From an uncultured Saprospiraceae bacterium (lineage in GTDB: Bacteria; Bacteroidota; Bacteroidia; Chitinophagales; Saprospiraceae), in NCBI GenBank assembly GCA_938007965.1, contig CALLMH010000023.1, positions 1-64,000 of the forward strand: a DNA stretch of 64,000 bases, written 5' to 3'. The notes beneath the pieces were generated by a model, which saw only the letters and a list, made by a program, of their open reading frames with translations, ran no database searches and was not told the origin of the DNA. Of the stretch, positions 31,245 through 39,273 are shown piece after piece (the first letter of the stretch is position 1; each line of letters starts with the position of its first letter). A program made the position numbers and the translations under genes.

Positions 31245-32003
31245 ATGAACTTGAACTTAGCAGTACTCATAGACGGAGACAATATCCCTTCCGCACATGT
31301 TAAAGAAATGATGGAAGAGATCGCCAAATATGGCAACCCAACTATAAAACGAATCTATGGAGACTGGACTAAGCCGCACTTGACCAAATGGAAGAATCTA
31401 TTGTTAGAAAATGCCATTACCCCGATTCAGCAATATGCATATACCACAGGTAAAAATGCAACCGACTCTGCAATGATCATAGACGCTATGGATATCCTCT
31501 ACTCTGATAAAGTGAATGGATTCTGCCTCGTATCTAGTGATAGTGACTTCACACGACTAGCAACTAGACTGCGAGAAGCTGGAATGCAAGTGATCGGTAT
31601 TGGAGAGAAGAAAACCCCAAATCCATTTATAGTAGCTTGTGATAAATTCATCTACATCGAAATCATACGCAACCAATCTAAATCCTCTGAAAATGTAACA
31701 GACGAAATACCTAGTGAAGAAAACATAGATAAAATCACCCCAAAAGTAATCAAACTAATATCAACTACGATATCTGATCTATCAGACGAAGACGGATGGG
31801 CATTTCTCGGGGACGTAGGTAGCCTACTGCAGAAAAAACAGCCTAACTTCGACTCTAGAAATTATGGATTCGACAAACTTACCCCGCTGATAAAGTCAAC
31901 CGGAAAATTTGAAATAGATCAACGAGAAAATCCAAAAAGAAGAAATAAACTTATCTTTGTTAAGAATAAACCGAAACGAAAAAATCGATCAAGAAAGAAG
32001 TAA
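31245..32003 (+). CDS. NYN-domain nuclease with C-terminal LOTUS (OST-HTH) domain
   Basis: A 252-residue protein. Residues 3-150 are a LabA/DUF88-type NYN (PIN-like) domain: LIDGDN with acidic D10 and D12, the TDSAMIIDAMD helix, and SSDSDFTRLA carrying further metal-binding acids. Residues about 160-240 match an OST-HTH/LOTUS domain (WAFLGDVGSLLQKKQPNFD, YGFDKLTPLI), which binds RNA. The tail is Lys/Arg-rich. The combination is known from bacterial NYN-LOTUS proteins and predicts an RNA-directed metal-dependent ribonuclease in the cytoplasm; the substrate is unknown. It is 9 bp behind the MalY-type gene and converges with the next one. Confidence 0.9.
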   Translation: MNLNLAVLIDGDNIPSAHVKEMMEEIAKYGNPTIKRIYGDWTKPHLTKWKNLLLENAITPIQQYAYTTGKNATDSAMIIDAMDILYSDKVNGFCLVSSDSDFTRLATRLREAGMQVIGIGEKKTPNPFIVACDKFIYIEIIRNQSKSSENVTDEIPSEENIDKITPKVIKLISTTISDLSDEDGWAFLGDVGSLLQKKQPNFDSRNYGFDKLTPLIKSTGKFEIDQRENPKRRNKLIFVKNKPKRKNRSRKK

Positions 32004-32118
32004 GAAAGCGTAATCTGAATTTTCGGATATCCCTACTGTAAGAGAACTGAGGTCTCTAACTATGGCAAAGTTGTACCATTATTATGCCTCTTGGACATTT
32101 TGTTTGTAAAGAAAGTCT

Positions 32119-33672
32119 TTATGCACTATCTTTTTTTGTAGGTAGGTTTTTTGCCCACTCTATGTACTTACACATGTCGGATTGTAATCTGACTATTGAC
32201 TTTGCCTTTGCCTTGTTTCTGATTTCATTATAATTTTCTGATCTATATTCCGAAAGGCTCATCAGCTGCTCTTGTAGTTTTTTTCTTTCTTCTTTTGATT
32301 TAGAATTATTGATTTCTTTCCTTATCAGGTCCAATGAATCCAAGTACTGTTGCTCCTTCATATCATAGATCATCCGATCATCAAGAATAGATATTGGAGC
32401 TATGAATATACCTTTCTGTATGGCAAGCGCATCTAAAGATTTTAATTCCTCCAATGAAATGTTTTCATATTCTCCGATATCATTGATTTCTTGATATCTA
32501 TTTTCCCACGTAGTATATTCGGATCTTGTCAAGATATCTGTAAGCAAGTTTTTATAACTATTTTTTGAATATAAACCAGGATGTTTATTAGCATTGAATA
32601 AATCAAAAATGGCATTGCTATGCTTCCACCACGACTTCCTATCGGACTCCGCGATGATTTCGAAGATATGAGCATTCAGCGCATCCGATAATTCGGCTGT
32701 AGGACTATATAGGCGTATATTATCTATCATACTTACAAGTCCAAAAAACCTTTCTGACTCCTCTATCATGTCGGCTGCAGATAGCTTCCACTCATCGAAC
32801 ATCGTCTTCTCCGACTTACTAGATAGATAGTCGATCTCTAGTTTTTTTCGCACTTCTGGTAATAGAGCTTCTAGGTAGTCACGCTGATCACTATATGTAT
32901 CAAATGACATCAATTGGGCCCTAACCTCTTCCCCATATGCCGTTAAAATCTCGTTTCTAGGCTTAATCTTCGCTCCAAAATAATCCCAGTCCTTGATCAA
33001 TCGATTATATGGTACTATTAAATGACTGATTTCATTCACAGTCGCCCTATATTCTTTATATGCCAGCTTATTATCCTTGTTGCTCTTTATATCTTCTTGG
33101 TATTTAAACCAAGCTTTCGTTCTCACCTCCTCATAACTCAGTTCTTGATCGACACCTTCTTCCCTTTTTTTGCCAAAGACTTCATCTAAAAATTTCTCAT
33201 TATCATCAAAATACAGTTCAATCCCTTGATCTATCATTTTCAAAAATTCAATCTTACCTTGCTCCAGTGTGAGACCTTTACTGAGTTTATTAGCTAATAA
33301 TCCTGGCCCTAAGCGATCATAATCTATCAGTATATATCCTATCCGGGATTCCATATCATATGCTGATAATGGAATATTTAAATTGTAACGATTGATAGAT
33401 GATTTTTCATTTTTTAAACCTTCACTCAACAATATTTCGTCCAATGCATGAGTGATATCATATTTATTGAGCCTAGATTTTCGTTTAGCGTCTTCAGCGG
33501 GTTCTTTCAGCAAGTTTGTATTTTCTATAGAGAAAGGGTGTGTAATCTCGTATTCGATGTAATCCAACGACTCTGATGGAATCCGTACTTGTGGCGGATT
33601 ATAATAGAATACCACCCCAATAATCAATAAGACAATGGCTACGAAAAGAAATTTATGAGATCGACTAATCAT
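32119..33672 (-). CDS. Unrecognised membrane-anchored protein
   Basis: A 517-residue protein with one N-terminal membrane segment (residues 8-25, FLFVAIVLLIIGVVFYY) and then a long, charged, mainly helical part without cysteine clusters or a recognised motif. No lipobox and no sorting domain are seen, so it is probably anchored in the inner membrane with the bulk in the periplasm. It is monocistronic, convergent with the NYN-LOTUS gene, with 115 bp between the stops. I cannot assign a family; helical periplasmic chaperone-like or scaffold proteins look similar in composition, but this is not evidence of function. Confidence 0.8.
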   Translation of the reverse strand: MISRSHKFLFVAIVLLIIGVVFYYNPPQVRIPSESLDYIEYEITHPFSIENTNLLKEPAEDAKRKSRLNKYDITHALDEILLSEGLKNEKSSINRYNLNIPLSAYDMESRIGYILIDYDRLGPGLLANKLSKGLTLEQGKIEFLKMIDQGIELYFDDNEKFLDEVFGKKREEGVDQELSYEEVRTKAWFKYQEDIKSNKDNKLAYKEYRATVNEISHLIVPYNRLIKDWDYFGAKIKPRNEILTAYGEEVRAQLMSFDTYSDQRDYLEALLPEVRKKLEIDYLSSKSEKTMFDEWKLSAADMIEESERFFGLVSMIDNIRLYSPTAELSDALNAHIFEIIAESDRKSWWKHSNAIFDLFNANKHPGLYSKNSYKNLLTDILTRSEYTTWENRYQEINDIGEYENISLEELKSLDALAIQKGIFIAPISILDDRMIYDMKEQQYLDSLDLIRKEINNSKSKEERKKLQEQLMSLSEYRSENYNEIRNKAKAKSIVRLQSDMCKYIEWAKNLPTKKDSA

Positions 33673-33973
33673 ACAATTGATTTAAGAATGAACGTATACA
33701 TAGGTAGATGATATTATCTAAGAATTGGCGTATCTCCAAGATGAGCTTAAAATTATAATTCCCTTGGCAAGTATTCCCTATTAACTCATTATTAGCAGAT
33801 TATCCCCATGCTAAAGCATAAAAAATATAGTCAAACTACAATGAAGAAAATAACCTAGAACGGTGAGTAGTGATGTGTATTCCGAAAAAATCCAAATAAG
33901 ATGAATCAAAACATAGTCTAATAAAAAAATAGATTTATATTTGCAGCCGCTTAGAAGATCACTAAGCATCTAT
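33673..33973. other. Intergenic region before the tRNA
   Basis: About 300 AT-rich bases between a minus-strand gene start and the tRNA. Apart from the tRNA -7 element at 33936 nothing is recognised. Confidence 0.6.
33936..33943 (+). promoter_or_regulatory. TATATTTG -7 element of the tRNA gene
   Basis: A perfect TAnnTTTG match 31 nt before the mature tRNA 5' end. The -33 element is not clear. Confidence 0.6.
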
Positions 33974-34047
33974 GGCGTGGTAGCTCAGCTGGTTAGAGCG
34001 CGTGATTCATAATCCCGAGGTCGGCGGTTCAAGCCCGCCTCACGCTA
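33974..34047 (+). tRNA. tRNA with CAT anticodon (elongator tRNA-Met most likely)
   Basis: A full cloverleaf: acceptor GGCGTGG / TCACGCT (G-U at both ends), D-stem GCTC/GAGC, anticodon loop TTCATAA, T-arm GGCGG-TTCAAGC-CCGCC and discriminator A. CCA is not encoded (ACGA follows). The anticodon stem CGTGA / TCCCG has a U-C mismatch at pair 29-41. The stem lacks the GGG/CCC run of initiator tRNA. A lysidine-modified tRNA-Ile2 with the same anticodon cannot be fully excluded. Confidence 0.93.
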
Positions 34048-34342
34048 CGAAAAAGAAGTCCCATTCTCAATGAGTTTGGGGCTTTTTTCGTGTAAATTAT
34101 TTTTTAGAATTTATTCCGCAATTGTAAAACCGACAAACAATTAATTATGCTTACCCTTTTATAGCTACTATTACAAATCTATAAAATTCTACTTATTCTT
34201 CCATGTTTGTTTTTACTAAGAGTTTCTATATTTCTCCGTTTGTCCACCGCGGTAATACTCTTTAGAAAAGAAAACACAAGTATACTTGCATCTCTATTTA
34301 AAAGCTTCTAAATTAGTAATTTACAAATCAAATTACACCATC
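34048..34342. other. Gap between tRNA and split lipoprotein
   Basis: Holds the tRNA terminator and otherwise AT-rich sequence with no recognised feature. I searched for a second copy of the tRNA 3' end as an attachment site and saw none. Confidence 0.55.
34050..34090 (+). terminator. Terminator of the tRNA transcript
   Basis: GTCCCA pairs with TGGGGC around an inner CTC-AAT-GAG hairpin, preceded by A-rich and followed by TTTTTT bases, directly after the tRNA. Confidence 0.75.
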
Positions 34343-34903
34343 ATGAAAAATTACATATACCTCTTCTTCTTTATCTTTTCTCTATGCAGCACAGGTTGTC
34401 TAAGAGTCACTGATCCAGAACCAGAACCAGAACCAGAGATTCCTGAATTGACTCCTGCCACTATGGAGGGAAAACATACACTTAGCTTTTTACTTGATGG
34501 AGAGGTATGGGTGAGTGATAGAGGGTGGGGAGATTTGACCAGTCAAGTATCTGTTTCTGGCAGGAATTTTAGTATCGACGCAAGAAAAAGACAAGAGTTT
34601 TTAAGTGATCGCTTTTCTTTAGGGATTATATTATAAGACTTTACACCTAATTTTTACACTTCAGAAAATACAACATTCCACGCAATTTTTTCGGGAAGAC
34701 TAACTGATCTTGATTGCCAATCTCGCTATAGTGAAATAGAATCTGATCCATATAATGGAGTAGATATAACATGGATAGATAATAATAACAACCAAATGGC
34801 TGGGACATTTCACTTCCGATTAGCAAATACGTCAGAAGAGTGTACTGATACTATTTATATCACAGATGGCCGCTTCGATATACAATTTCAGGCAACTGAG
34901 TGA
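34343..34903 (+). pseudogene. Small lipoprotein gene split by an in-frame stop
   Basis: ATG 34343 opens a lipoprotein signal (FFFIFSLCSTGC, lipobox Cys at residue 19) and a Pro-Glu linker (EPEPEPEIPE), then a beta domain with DGEVWVSD. A TAA at 34634-34636 ends the frame after 97 codons, yet the same frame then stays open to TGA 34901-34903 and continues sensibly (FHAIFSGRL, MAGTFHFRLA, IYITDGRFDI). The GTFxF and ITDGRFD end resembles small DUF6252-like lipoproteins of Bacteroidota (hedged). One base change explains the break. A longer N-terminal start at 34286 exists but would bury the signal peptide. Readthrough or a sequencing error are alternatives. Confidence 0.75.
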
Positions 34904-35209
34904 TTACGATAAGGTTGATATGATTTTAGTTGTTGTTTTACAACATTTAATTTCCACATCATATATCACAGAAAAATTATACTTTTTTAAACCGAAGTAA
35001 TATCAACAGATATTACTATAAATTCAATTATTAATGCATTTATTGCTACTTCCTCTTTCTAAGATCGCCAAATCTTAAGCTCAAGGAATAGTAAGTTTAT
35101 GCACCTGACGGGCGCACTCTAATACTATTTATTTGATCGTGGTGTTTGGCGACACCTAGAATGGGCAGAAAAGTTAGATGCACCTTTTTTAATTTCTGAA
35201 GTCGCCAAA

Positions 35210-35337
35210 ATGAAATATTAATTTCCCTTTATTCTACTATTTATTATAGAAACAACATTCACCTCATGTAAAACAACTCAATCCTTAACTTCAAAGTGTT
35301 CTGAATCGAAAACAGCATACACTTCCTTGTCGGTCAT
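35210..35337 (+). pseudogene. Remnant of a lipoprotein gene, stop at codon 4
   Basis: ATG 35210 reads MKY and then TAA (35219-35221), but the same frame continues FPFILLFIIETTFTSC, a good lipoprotein signal with a Cys, and about 25 more residues before running into the IS21-like fragment on the other strand. Read as the 5' end of a dead lipoprotein gene. The evidence is short. Confidence 0.4.
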
Positions 35338-35536
35338 TTACTTTATATCAATACCTTTTAATCCTTGGGCCTGTATTTGAGTTATGTAGCTTGTCACCGT
35401 TTTTATGATGCTTGGAAAGTGCTCTTGATATCCATCTAAGGGATTTCCCTTCTTCGTAAAGCTTTATAAATTTTTTAATACTAAAAAATTGATATTCAAC
35501 TATATAGATGGATTGTATAATACGGCGAGAATACAT
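35338..35536 (-). pseudogene. Frameshifted IS21-type IstA transposase fragment (N-terminal HTH)
   Basis: The minus frame encodes IKKFIKLYEEGKSLRWISRA and then SKHHK, the helix-turn-helix opening of IstA transposases of IS21 elements. After HHK the frame shifts by one base and continues KTVTSYITQIQAQGLKGIDI to a TAA at 35340-35338; together these read as the normal HTH recognition helix and its follow-on. The catalytic DDE domain and IstB are absent, so this is a short dead fragment. Only about 60 residues support the family call. Confidence 0.6.
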
Positions 35537-35623
35537 TCAACCTTTAATGGTAAATCACCTCTTATGGTGTATAGAGAAAAAACAAACTATCTTTATGCAG
35601 CATAATCTATCTTACTGCCCGCT

Positions 35624-35797
35624 ATGGAGAGGAAGTCCAGACAATCAGTAATCGCAAATCTACTCAAAGAAAAGAATGATACTAGAATCGTCCAAGAGTT
35701 CGCTGGCTATCGAAGAACAGGAAGTACAGAAGCATATAAAAGAACAGGATTAGAAGAGCTGAAGAGTAGTATTGAAAGACTTCATCCGAGGCAGTGA
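35624..35797 (+). pseudogene. C-terminal remnant of a tyrosine recombinase
   Basis: A 57-codon ORF reads RQSVIANLLKEKNDTRIVQE followed by FAGYRRTGSTEAYKRTGLEE, the end of a phage-integrase-type catalytic domain: the region of the second active-site Arg, the GHxxxxxTxxY box with the nucleophilic Tyr, and the usual EELK tail. The His of the box is Tyr here (GYRRTGSTEAY). Everything before the second Arg is missing, so the protein cannot be active. It lies 26 bp before the toxin-antitoxin pair and 1.6 kb from a tRNA gene, in keeping with a decayed integrated element. Confidence 0.7.
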
Positions 35798-35826
35798 ATT
35801 AAAAATACTACAAAAGCGTTATCTTT

Positions 35827-36045
35827 ATGAATCAGAAAACAGAAAAAATGGAAGGAATACTATATCTAACAGACGATCAGAATAAGAAGCGATTTGTACA
35901 GATCGATATTGACAAGTATGGATCAATTGTTGAGGATATATTGGATAGACTTACTATTGAATCAAGAAAAAATGAGGAATCTTATTCACTTGAAGAAGTA
36001 ATTAAAGAGCTAGAAACAAAAGGAAATCTAGACAAATATGTATAA
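35827..36045 (+). CDS. Antitoxin of a RelE/ParE-type pair
   Basis: A 72-residue acidic protein (QIDIDKYG, IVEDILDRLTIES, LEEVIKELE) ending 8 bp inside the following toxin gene, an overlap typical of type II toxin-antitoxin operons. The pattern (short beta N-terminus, helical acidic C-terminus) suits an antitoxin that wraps around the toxin and represses the operon, although I do not see a clear DNA-binding motif. ATG 35848 is an alternative start. The assignment rests mainly on the partner. Confidence 0.8.
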   Translation: MNQKTEKMEGILYLTDDQNKKRFVQIDIDKYGSIVEDILDRLTIESRKNEESYSLEEVIKELETKGNLDKYV

Positions 36046-36289
36046 GGTTCAAATTACTAAATCAGCCTTAAAAGAACTCTCCAAGTTACCATCAAAAGAA
36101 GCATTGAAAATTACACGAAGGATCAATGATCTAAAAGATGATCCTAGACCAAATGACTGTGTCAAATCAACAGGCAGCACTAATGAGTATAGGATCAGAA
36201 TTGGAAATTATCGAGTTTTGTACACTATCGAAGACAATGTTTTATTAGTCCAAGTATTTAAGGTTCGAAATCGAAAAGATGCGTATTAA
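36038..36289 (+). CDS. RelE/ParE-family toxin
   Basis: An 83-residue basic protein opening MYKVQITKSALKELSKLP, followed by DDPRPNDCVKSTGS, YRIRIGNYRVLYTI and VFKVRNRKDAY. These are the RelE fold elements, with the conserved GNYRVLY strand and terminal (R)KDxY that in RelE bind and cut mRNA at the ribosome. Full length, intact and coupled to the antitoxin by an 8-bp overlap. RelE (mRNA interferase) versus ParE (gyrase poison) cannot be separated with certainty; the RxGxYRVLY form favours RelE. Confidence 0.9.
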   Translation: MYKVQITKSALKELSKLPSKEALKITRRINDLKDDPRPNDCVKSTGSTNEYRIRIGNYRVLYTIEDNVLLVQVFKVRNRKDAY

Positions 36290-36439
36290 AAAGAGTTGCC
36301 TACTCCCTGCTGTCGGCTCCTCACAGGCTGTTTTACTGTCTGGCTAGCAGCTCTTAGTTCCTTACTCCGTTTACTCCTTCGTCGTTCTCTTCGATCGATC
36401 ACTAAATGGATATTTTTAACTTAACAACTGTCCTAAATT

Positions 36440-36469
36440 GGGGAAGGTTACAAAATGGGGAAGGTTACA
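36440..36469. repeat. 17-bp direct duplication
   Basis: GGGGAAGGTTACA occurs at 36440-36452 and 36457-36469, period 17, just behind the DUF4174 stop. A short slippage or scar. Confidence 0.7.
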
Positions 36470-36471
36470 CC

Positions 36472-36852
36472 TCATCCAGATTTCTTCATTTCGCTCCGAC
36501 GCATAGGCATACTATCAATAATCATAAATAATTCTTCGGCTGTATATGGTGTATTACGTGATCTTTTTATTGTCCCGTCTAATCCAATGAGAATAATATC
36601 AGACTTACTCAATTCGCCTTCTACAGATTTAGTAAAAACATAATCCGTAGATTTTAACAATATAATTTTACGTTCCGCCATTTCTTTTTTCTGCACAGCA
36701 AGCATTTTGATCTGCTTTGCGAATAGCTTAGTATCTTCAGAAGTATTTACTAATACGATCCTATTTCTCCATTTGAAATCATCAAGATTGTCGTTTTGGG
36801 CCATAGTAGTAGTGGTAAAAATTACAAATAGGAAAAATAATAATGCTCTCAT
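36472..36852 (-). CDS. DUF4174 secreted protein
   Basis: A 126-residue protein with a signal peptide (ALLFFLFVIFTTTTMAQ, cleaved about residue 19). The mature part has the DUF4174 pattern: FKWRNRIVLVN near the start, MAERKIILL in the middle, IILIGLDGTIKRS, and a C-terminal MIIDSMPMRRSEM. DUF4174 proteins have a thioredoxin-like outline but no CxxC here; their role is unknown. Monocistronic, reading towards the toxin gene. The location is probably periplasmic. Confidence 0.88.
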   Translation of the reverse strand: MRALLFFLFVIFTTTTMAQNDNLDDFKWRNRIVLVNTSEDTKLFAKQIKMLAVQKKEMAERKIILLKSTDYVFTKSVEGELSKSDIILIGLDGTIKRSRNTPYTAEELFMIIDSMPMRRSEMKKSG

Positions 36853-36939
36853 AGTTTACTTAAAGCGTACATTAATACATTGTTCATTTTTTTTATAGGG
36901 AAGTAGTTTTTTGTGATACCTCCCTACGATTCATCCTAA

Positions 36940-36977
36940 AAAAATGGGAGTTACACTTTCATGCACCTCCCATTTTT
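36940..36977 (-). terminator. Terminator of the cadherin-like lipoprotein gene
   Basis: AAAAATGGGAG (36940-36950) and CTCCCATTTTT (36967-36977) form an 11-bp perfect stem with a 16-nt loop, 53 nt behind the stop at 37030. A/T tracts on both sides would let it work in both directions. Confidence 0.85.
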
Positions 36978-37029
36978 ATGTTACGTGTGATCTGATTGCA
37001 AGCACGCGCGTTATTGTGTATAATATTAT

Positions 37030-37794
37030 CTAGTTCGCAGTACTTCTTTCGTAACTAAATCCACCTAGATTAGAATTATTACCCCCTGACCAAGAAATGA
37101 ATTTTATATCGATATAGATATCATCTTCTATTAAATGGAGCACCAAATCCTTTCCTTCATTCTGCTTAGGTTGACCGAGATCTCTGAAGAATCCGAAATT
37201 CAAACTTGATAGATTAGCCGTAGTTCCTTCTGCCCACTCTGTCCCCGCAGGACTTGTTTCTTTAATAGACATAGCCTCTACAGCTACATTATATATCTGC
37301 CCGCCATCGTTATCTCTCGTGATGATTACATTATCAGTAATCTTATCTTGGTTGGCAGCCTGTGTAGGGTCTACGCCATCTTCCTTAGTAAATACTATTT
37401 TTTGCCCACTCCAAACTGTGAAACTTGGTACTACAGATTCGTCTACATCGACGACATTGATTGTGATATCACTTGAGCCCTCTACATCGTCACCAGATAC
37501 AGAATAGTCGGCAGTTATTGTGGTATTGGTCTCGAAATCAAATAGTGATGCATCACCAACTAGTATATCCCCATTTGAATCAATAGTAATAGCCCCTGGC
37601 ACATTTTCGTTTGACAAACTGTAAGTGAGTTGATCTACATTACTATCCACATCCACAGTACCGATCTTGACTCCAGCAGCAGGATTCTCATCTACATCTG
37701 CAGAGAATGATGATGGTGTGATAAAAGCGTCTTCTCCACATGATAAAATCAACATAGAAAAGGCAAGAAGTAAATTAATTTTTAAAATTCTCAT
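37030..37794 (-). CDS. Cadherin-like lipoprotein
   Basis: A 254-residue lipoprotein: signal with lipobox LILSC (Cys about residue 19). Residues about 30-118 resemble a cadherin repeat: FSADVDENPAAGVKIGTV, DQLTYSLSN, ITIDSNGDILV, FDFETNTTITADYSVS, and a final ITINVVDVDE, where the Asp/Glu residues would bind calcium. The rest is beta-rich and unrecognised. It is probably on the outer membrane facing outwards or periplasmic (inference). Monocistronic with its own terminator. Ligand unknown. Confidence 0.85.
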   Translation of the reverse strand: MRILKINLLLAFSMLILSCGEDAFITPSSFSADVDENPAAGVKIGTVDVDSNVDQLTYSLSNENVPGAITIDSNGDILVGDASLFDFETNTTITADYSVSGDDVEGSSDITINVVDVDESVVPSFTVWSGQKIVFTKEDGVDPTQAANQDKITDNVIITRDNDGGQIYNVAVEAMSIKETSPAGTEWAEGTTANLSSLNFGFFRDLGQPKQNEGKDLVLHLIEDDIYIDIKFISWSGGNNSNLGGFSYERSTAN

Positions 37795-38014
37795 AATATA
37801 TTTTTTGTACTAACAACATTCATGTAGCACTGTTTCGAAAAAGGCACAATAATATGCTTCCCGCTTCATATTTATATTTTTCGAATTTCTTTTAAGAGAA
37901 TTCTATGCAGTTAATGTCCCCGTCCCGTCAACTTCCGTTCGCATTCATTTGTTACCTTCACATTATATTTTTAAATAATACGTCATTAATAATCATCAAA
38001 TACAATACTTGAGA

Positions 38015-39103
38015 ATGAAAAACAGCTTAACCATACTATTTACGATACTGACGATAAGTCTCGCAATGACCCAAGAATCAAAATGGCCAAAAGTCGACCC
38101 TTCTAATATGGATGCAGAGTACTATCCAGCTGAAGCTGCATGGAGAAACTACTTATCTGGTGAAGATAGAACCATATCACCTAAGGTCAAATTAATCTAC
38201 AGCCGTCCGTTGAAAAAAGAAAGAGAGATCTTCGGCAAGCTCGTACCTTATGGTAAAGAATGGAGATTAGGAGCCAATGAAGCAACAGAGATCACATTCT
38301 ACCAGTCAGTAGGAATCGGAGGCACTACGGTAAATCCAGGCACCTATACCGTATTCGCTACACCTACTATGAAAGAATGGACAGTTAGCTTCTCTTCTCA
38401 AAGAGGAATCTGGGGTGGAGAAAAAAGAGATCAATCTAAAACCGTAGCCAGTATAAAAGTTCCAGTGACTCAAGATACAGAATCGCTAGAAGCACTCTCG
38501 ATCACTTTCCGAGAGATGGACGAGCAGACAGCTCACATGTCTATTCAGTGGGACAAGACAAGAGTAGAAGTCCCAATCGCTTTCAATCCAGTAATATTCT
38601 CAGGACTGGATGCAAGTCCGATGGATATGGCCCACTACCCTAGTAAGTCTGCATACACAAATTATATGGAAGGCGAAGAGGCTAACATCAAACCTAAGGT
38701 ACAGGTCGTATACAGCAGACCTTATAAAAAAGGTAGAAAAGTCTTCGGTGAATTACTGAAAACTGGAGATATCTGGAGAGTCGGAGCCAATCAATCTACT
38801 GAAATCACATTCTTTCAAGATGTAAAAGTGGGTAATCTAGAGCTCAAAAAAGGTAGATATGCCCTGTATGCTGAAATCAAGGATGGTTCTTGGGATATGA
38901 TTTTTTCAAAAGATCTACCAGCATGGGGAGCTGCAAACAGAGATGAATCCAAAGATATAGGTAGAACGAATATCAGTCTCTCTTCTGATACTGAAGTGCT
39001 GGAGAACCTTACAATTATCTTCGAAGAAAAAAGTGATAAATTAGTACATATGGTAATCGGATGGGATACTACTAGGGCTGAAATGCCTATTACACTCAAG
39101 TAA
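38015..39103 (+). CDS. Secreted protein with two DUF2911 domains
   Basis: A 362-residue protein from ATG 38015 (an in-frame TTG at 38009 is less likely). Signal peptide SLTILFTILTISLAMTQ. Two DUF2911 copies follow, about residues 45-185 and 225-362. Both have the pattern YSRPxKK, FGxLxxxGxxWRxGANxxTEIT, GxYxxxA and W-x-FS, and both end HMxIxWDxTRxExPI. DUF2911 is a beta-rich domain of unknown function common in Bacteroidota; single-domain versions are usual. Each half is preceded by a similar MDxxxYPxxxAxxNYxxGE segment, so the whole unit was duplicated. Confidence 0.9.
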   Translation: MKNSLTILFTILTISLAMTQESKWPKVDPSNMDAEYYPAEAAWRNYLSGEDRTISPKVKLIYSRPLKKEREIFGKLVPYGKEWRLGANEATEITFYQSVGIGGTTVNPGTYTVFATPTMKEWTVSFSSQRGIWGGEKRDQSKTVASIKVPVTQDTESLEALSITFREMDEQTAHMSIQWDKTRVEVPIAFNPVIFSGLDASPMDMAHYPSKSAYTNYMEGEEANIKPKVQVVYSRPYKKGRKVFGELLKTGDIWRVGANQSTEITFFQDVKVGNLELKKGRYALYAEIKDGSWDMIFSKDLPAWGAANRDESKDIGRTNISLSSDTEVLENLTIIFEEKSDKLVHMVIGWDTTRAEMPITLK

Positions 39104-39273
39104 AGCACCGTCGTGTGTAGTCCTAAAACCTCAACTTTGAACTAGAAAATCAAAGATAGACGTCATAAGAGAGTTAGTTGATGTACTTCGACTAACTCTT
39201 TTTCTTTTGACCTGACCATTAATTCTATAGATTTTGACTTGCTCCTCGGTAAAACTATATCTTGCGCAGCGAA

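Noticed and set aside
36290-36400. Integron attC-like site
   Set aside because: The pairing AGAGTTGC / GCAGCTCT does not give the GTTRRRY / RYYYAAC core, and the recombinase remnant is not IntI-like.
34048-36471. tRNA-edge attachment site for the decayed element
   Set aside because: I saw no second copy of the tRNA 3' end in the zone, so the integration model stays open.
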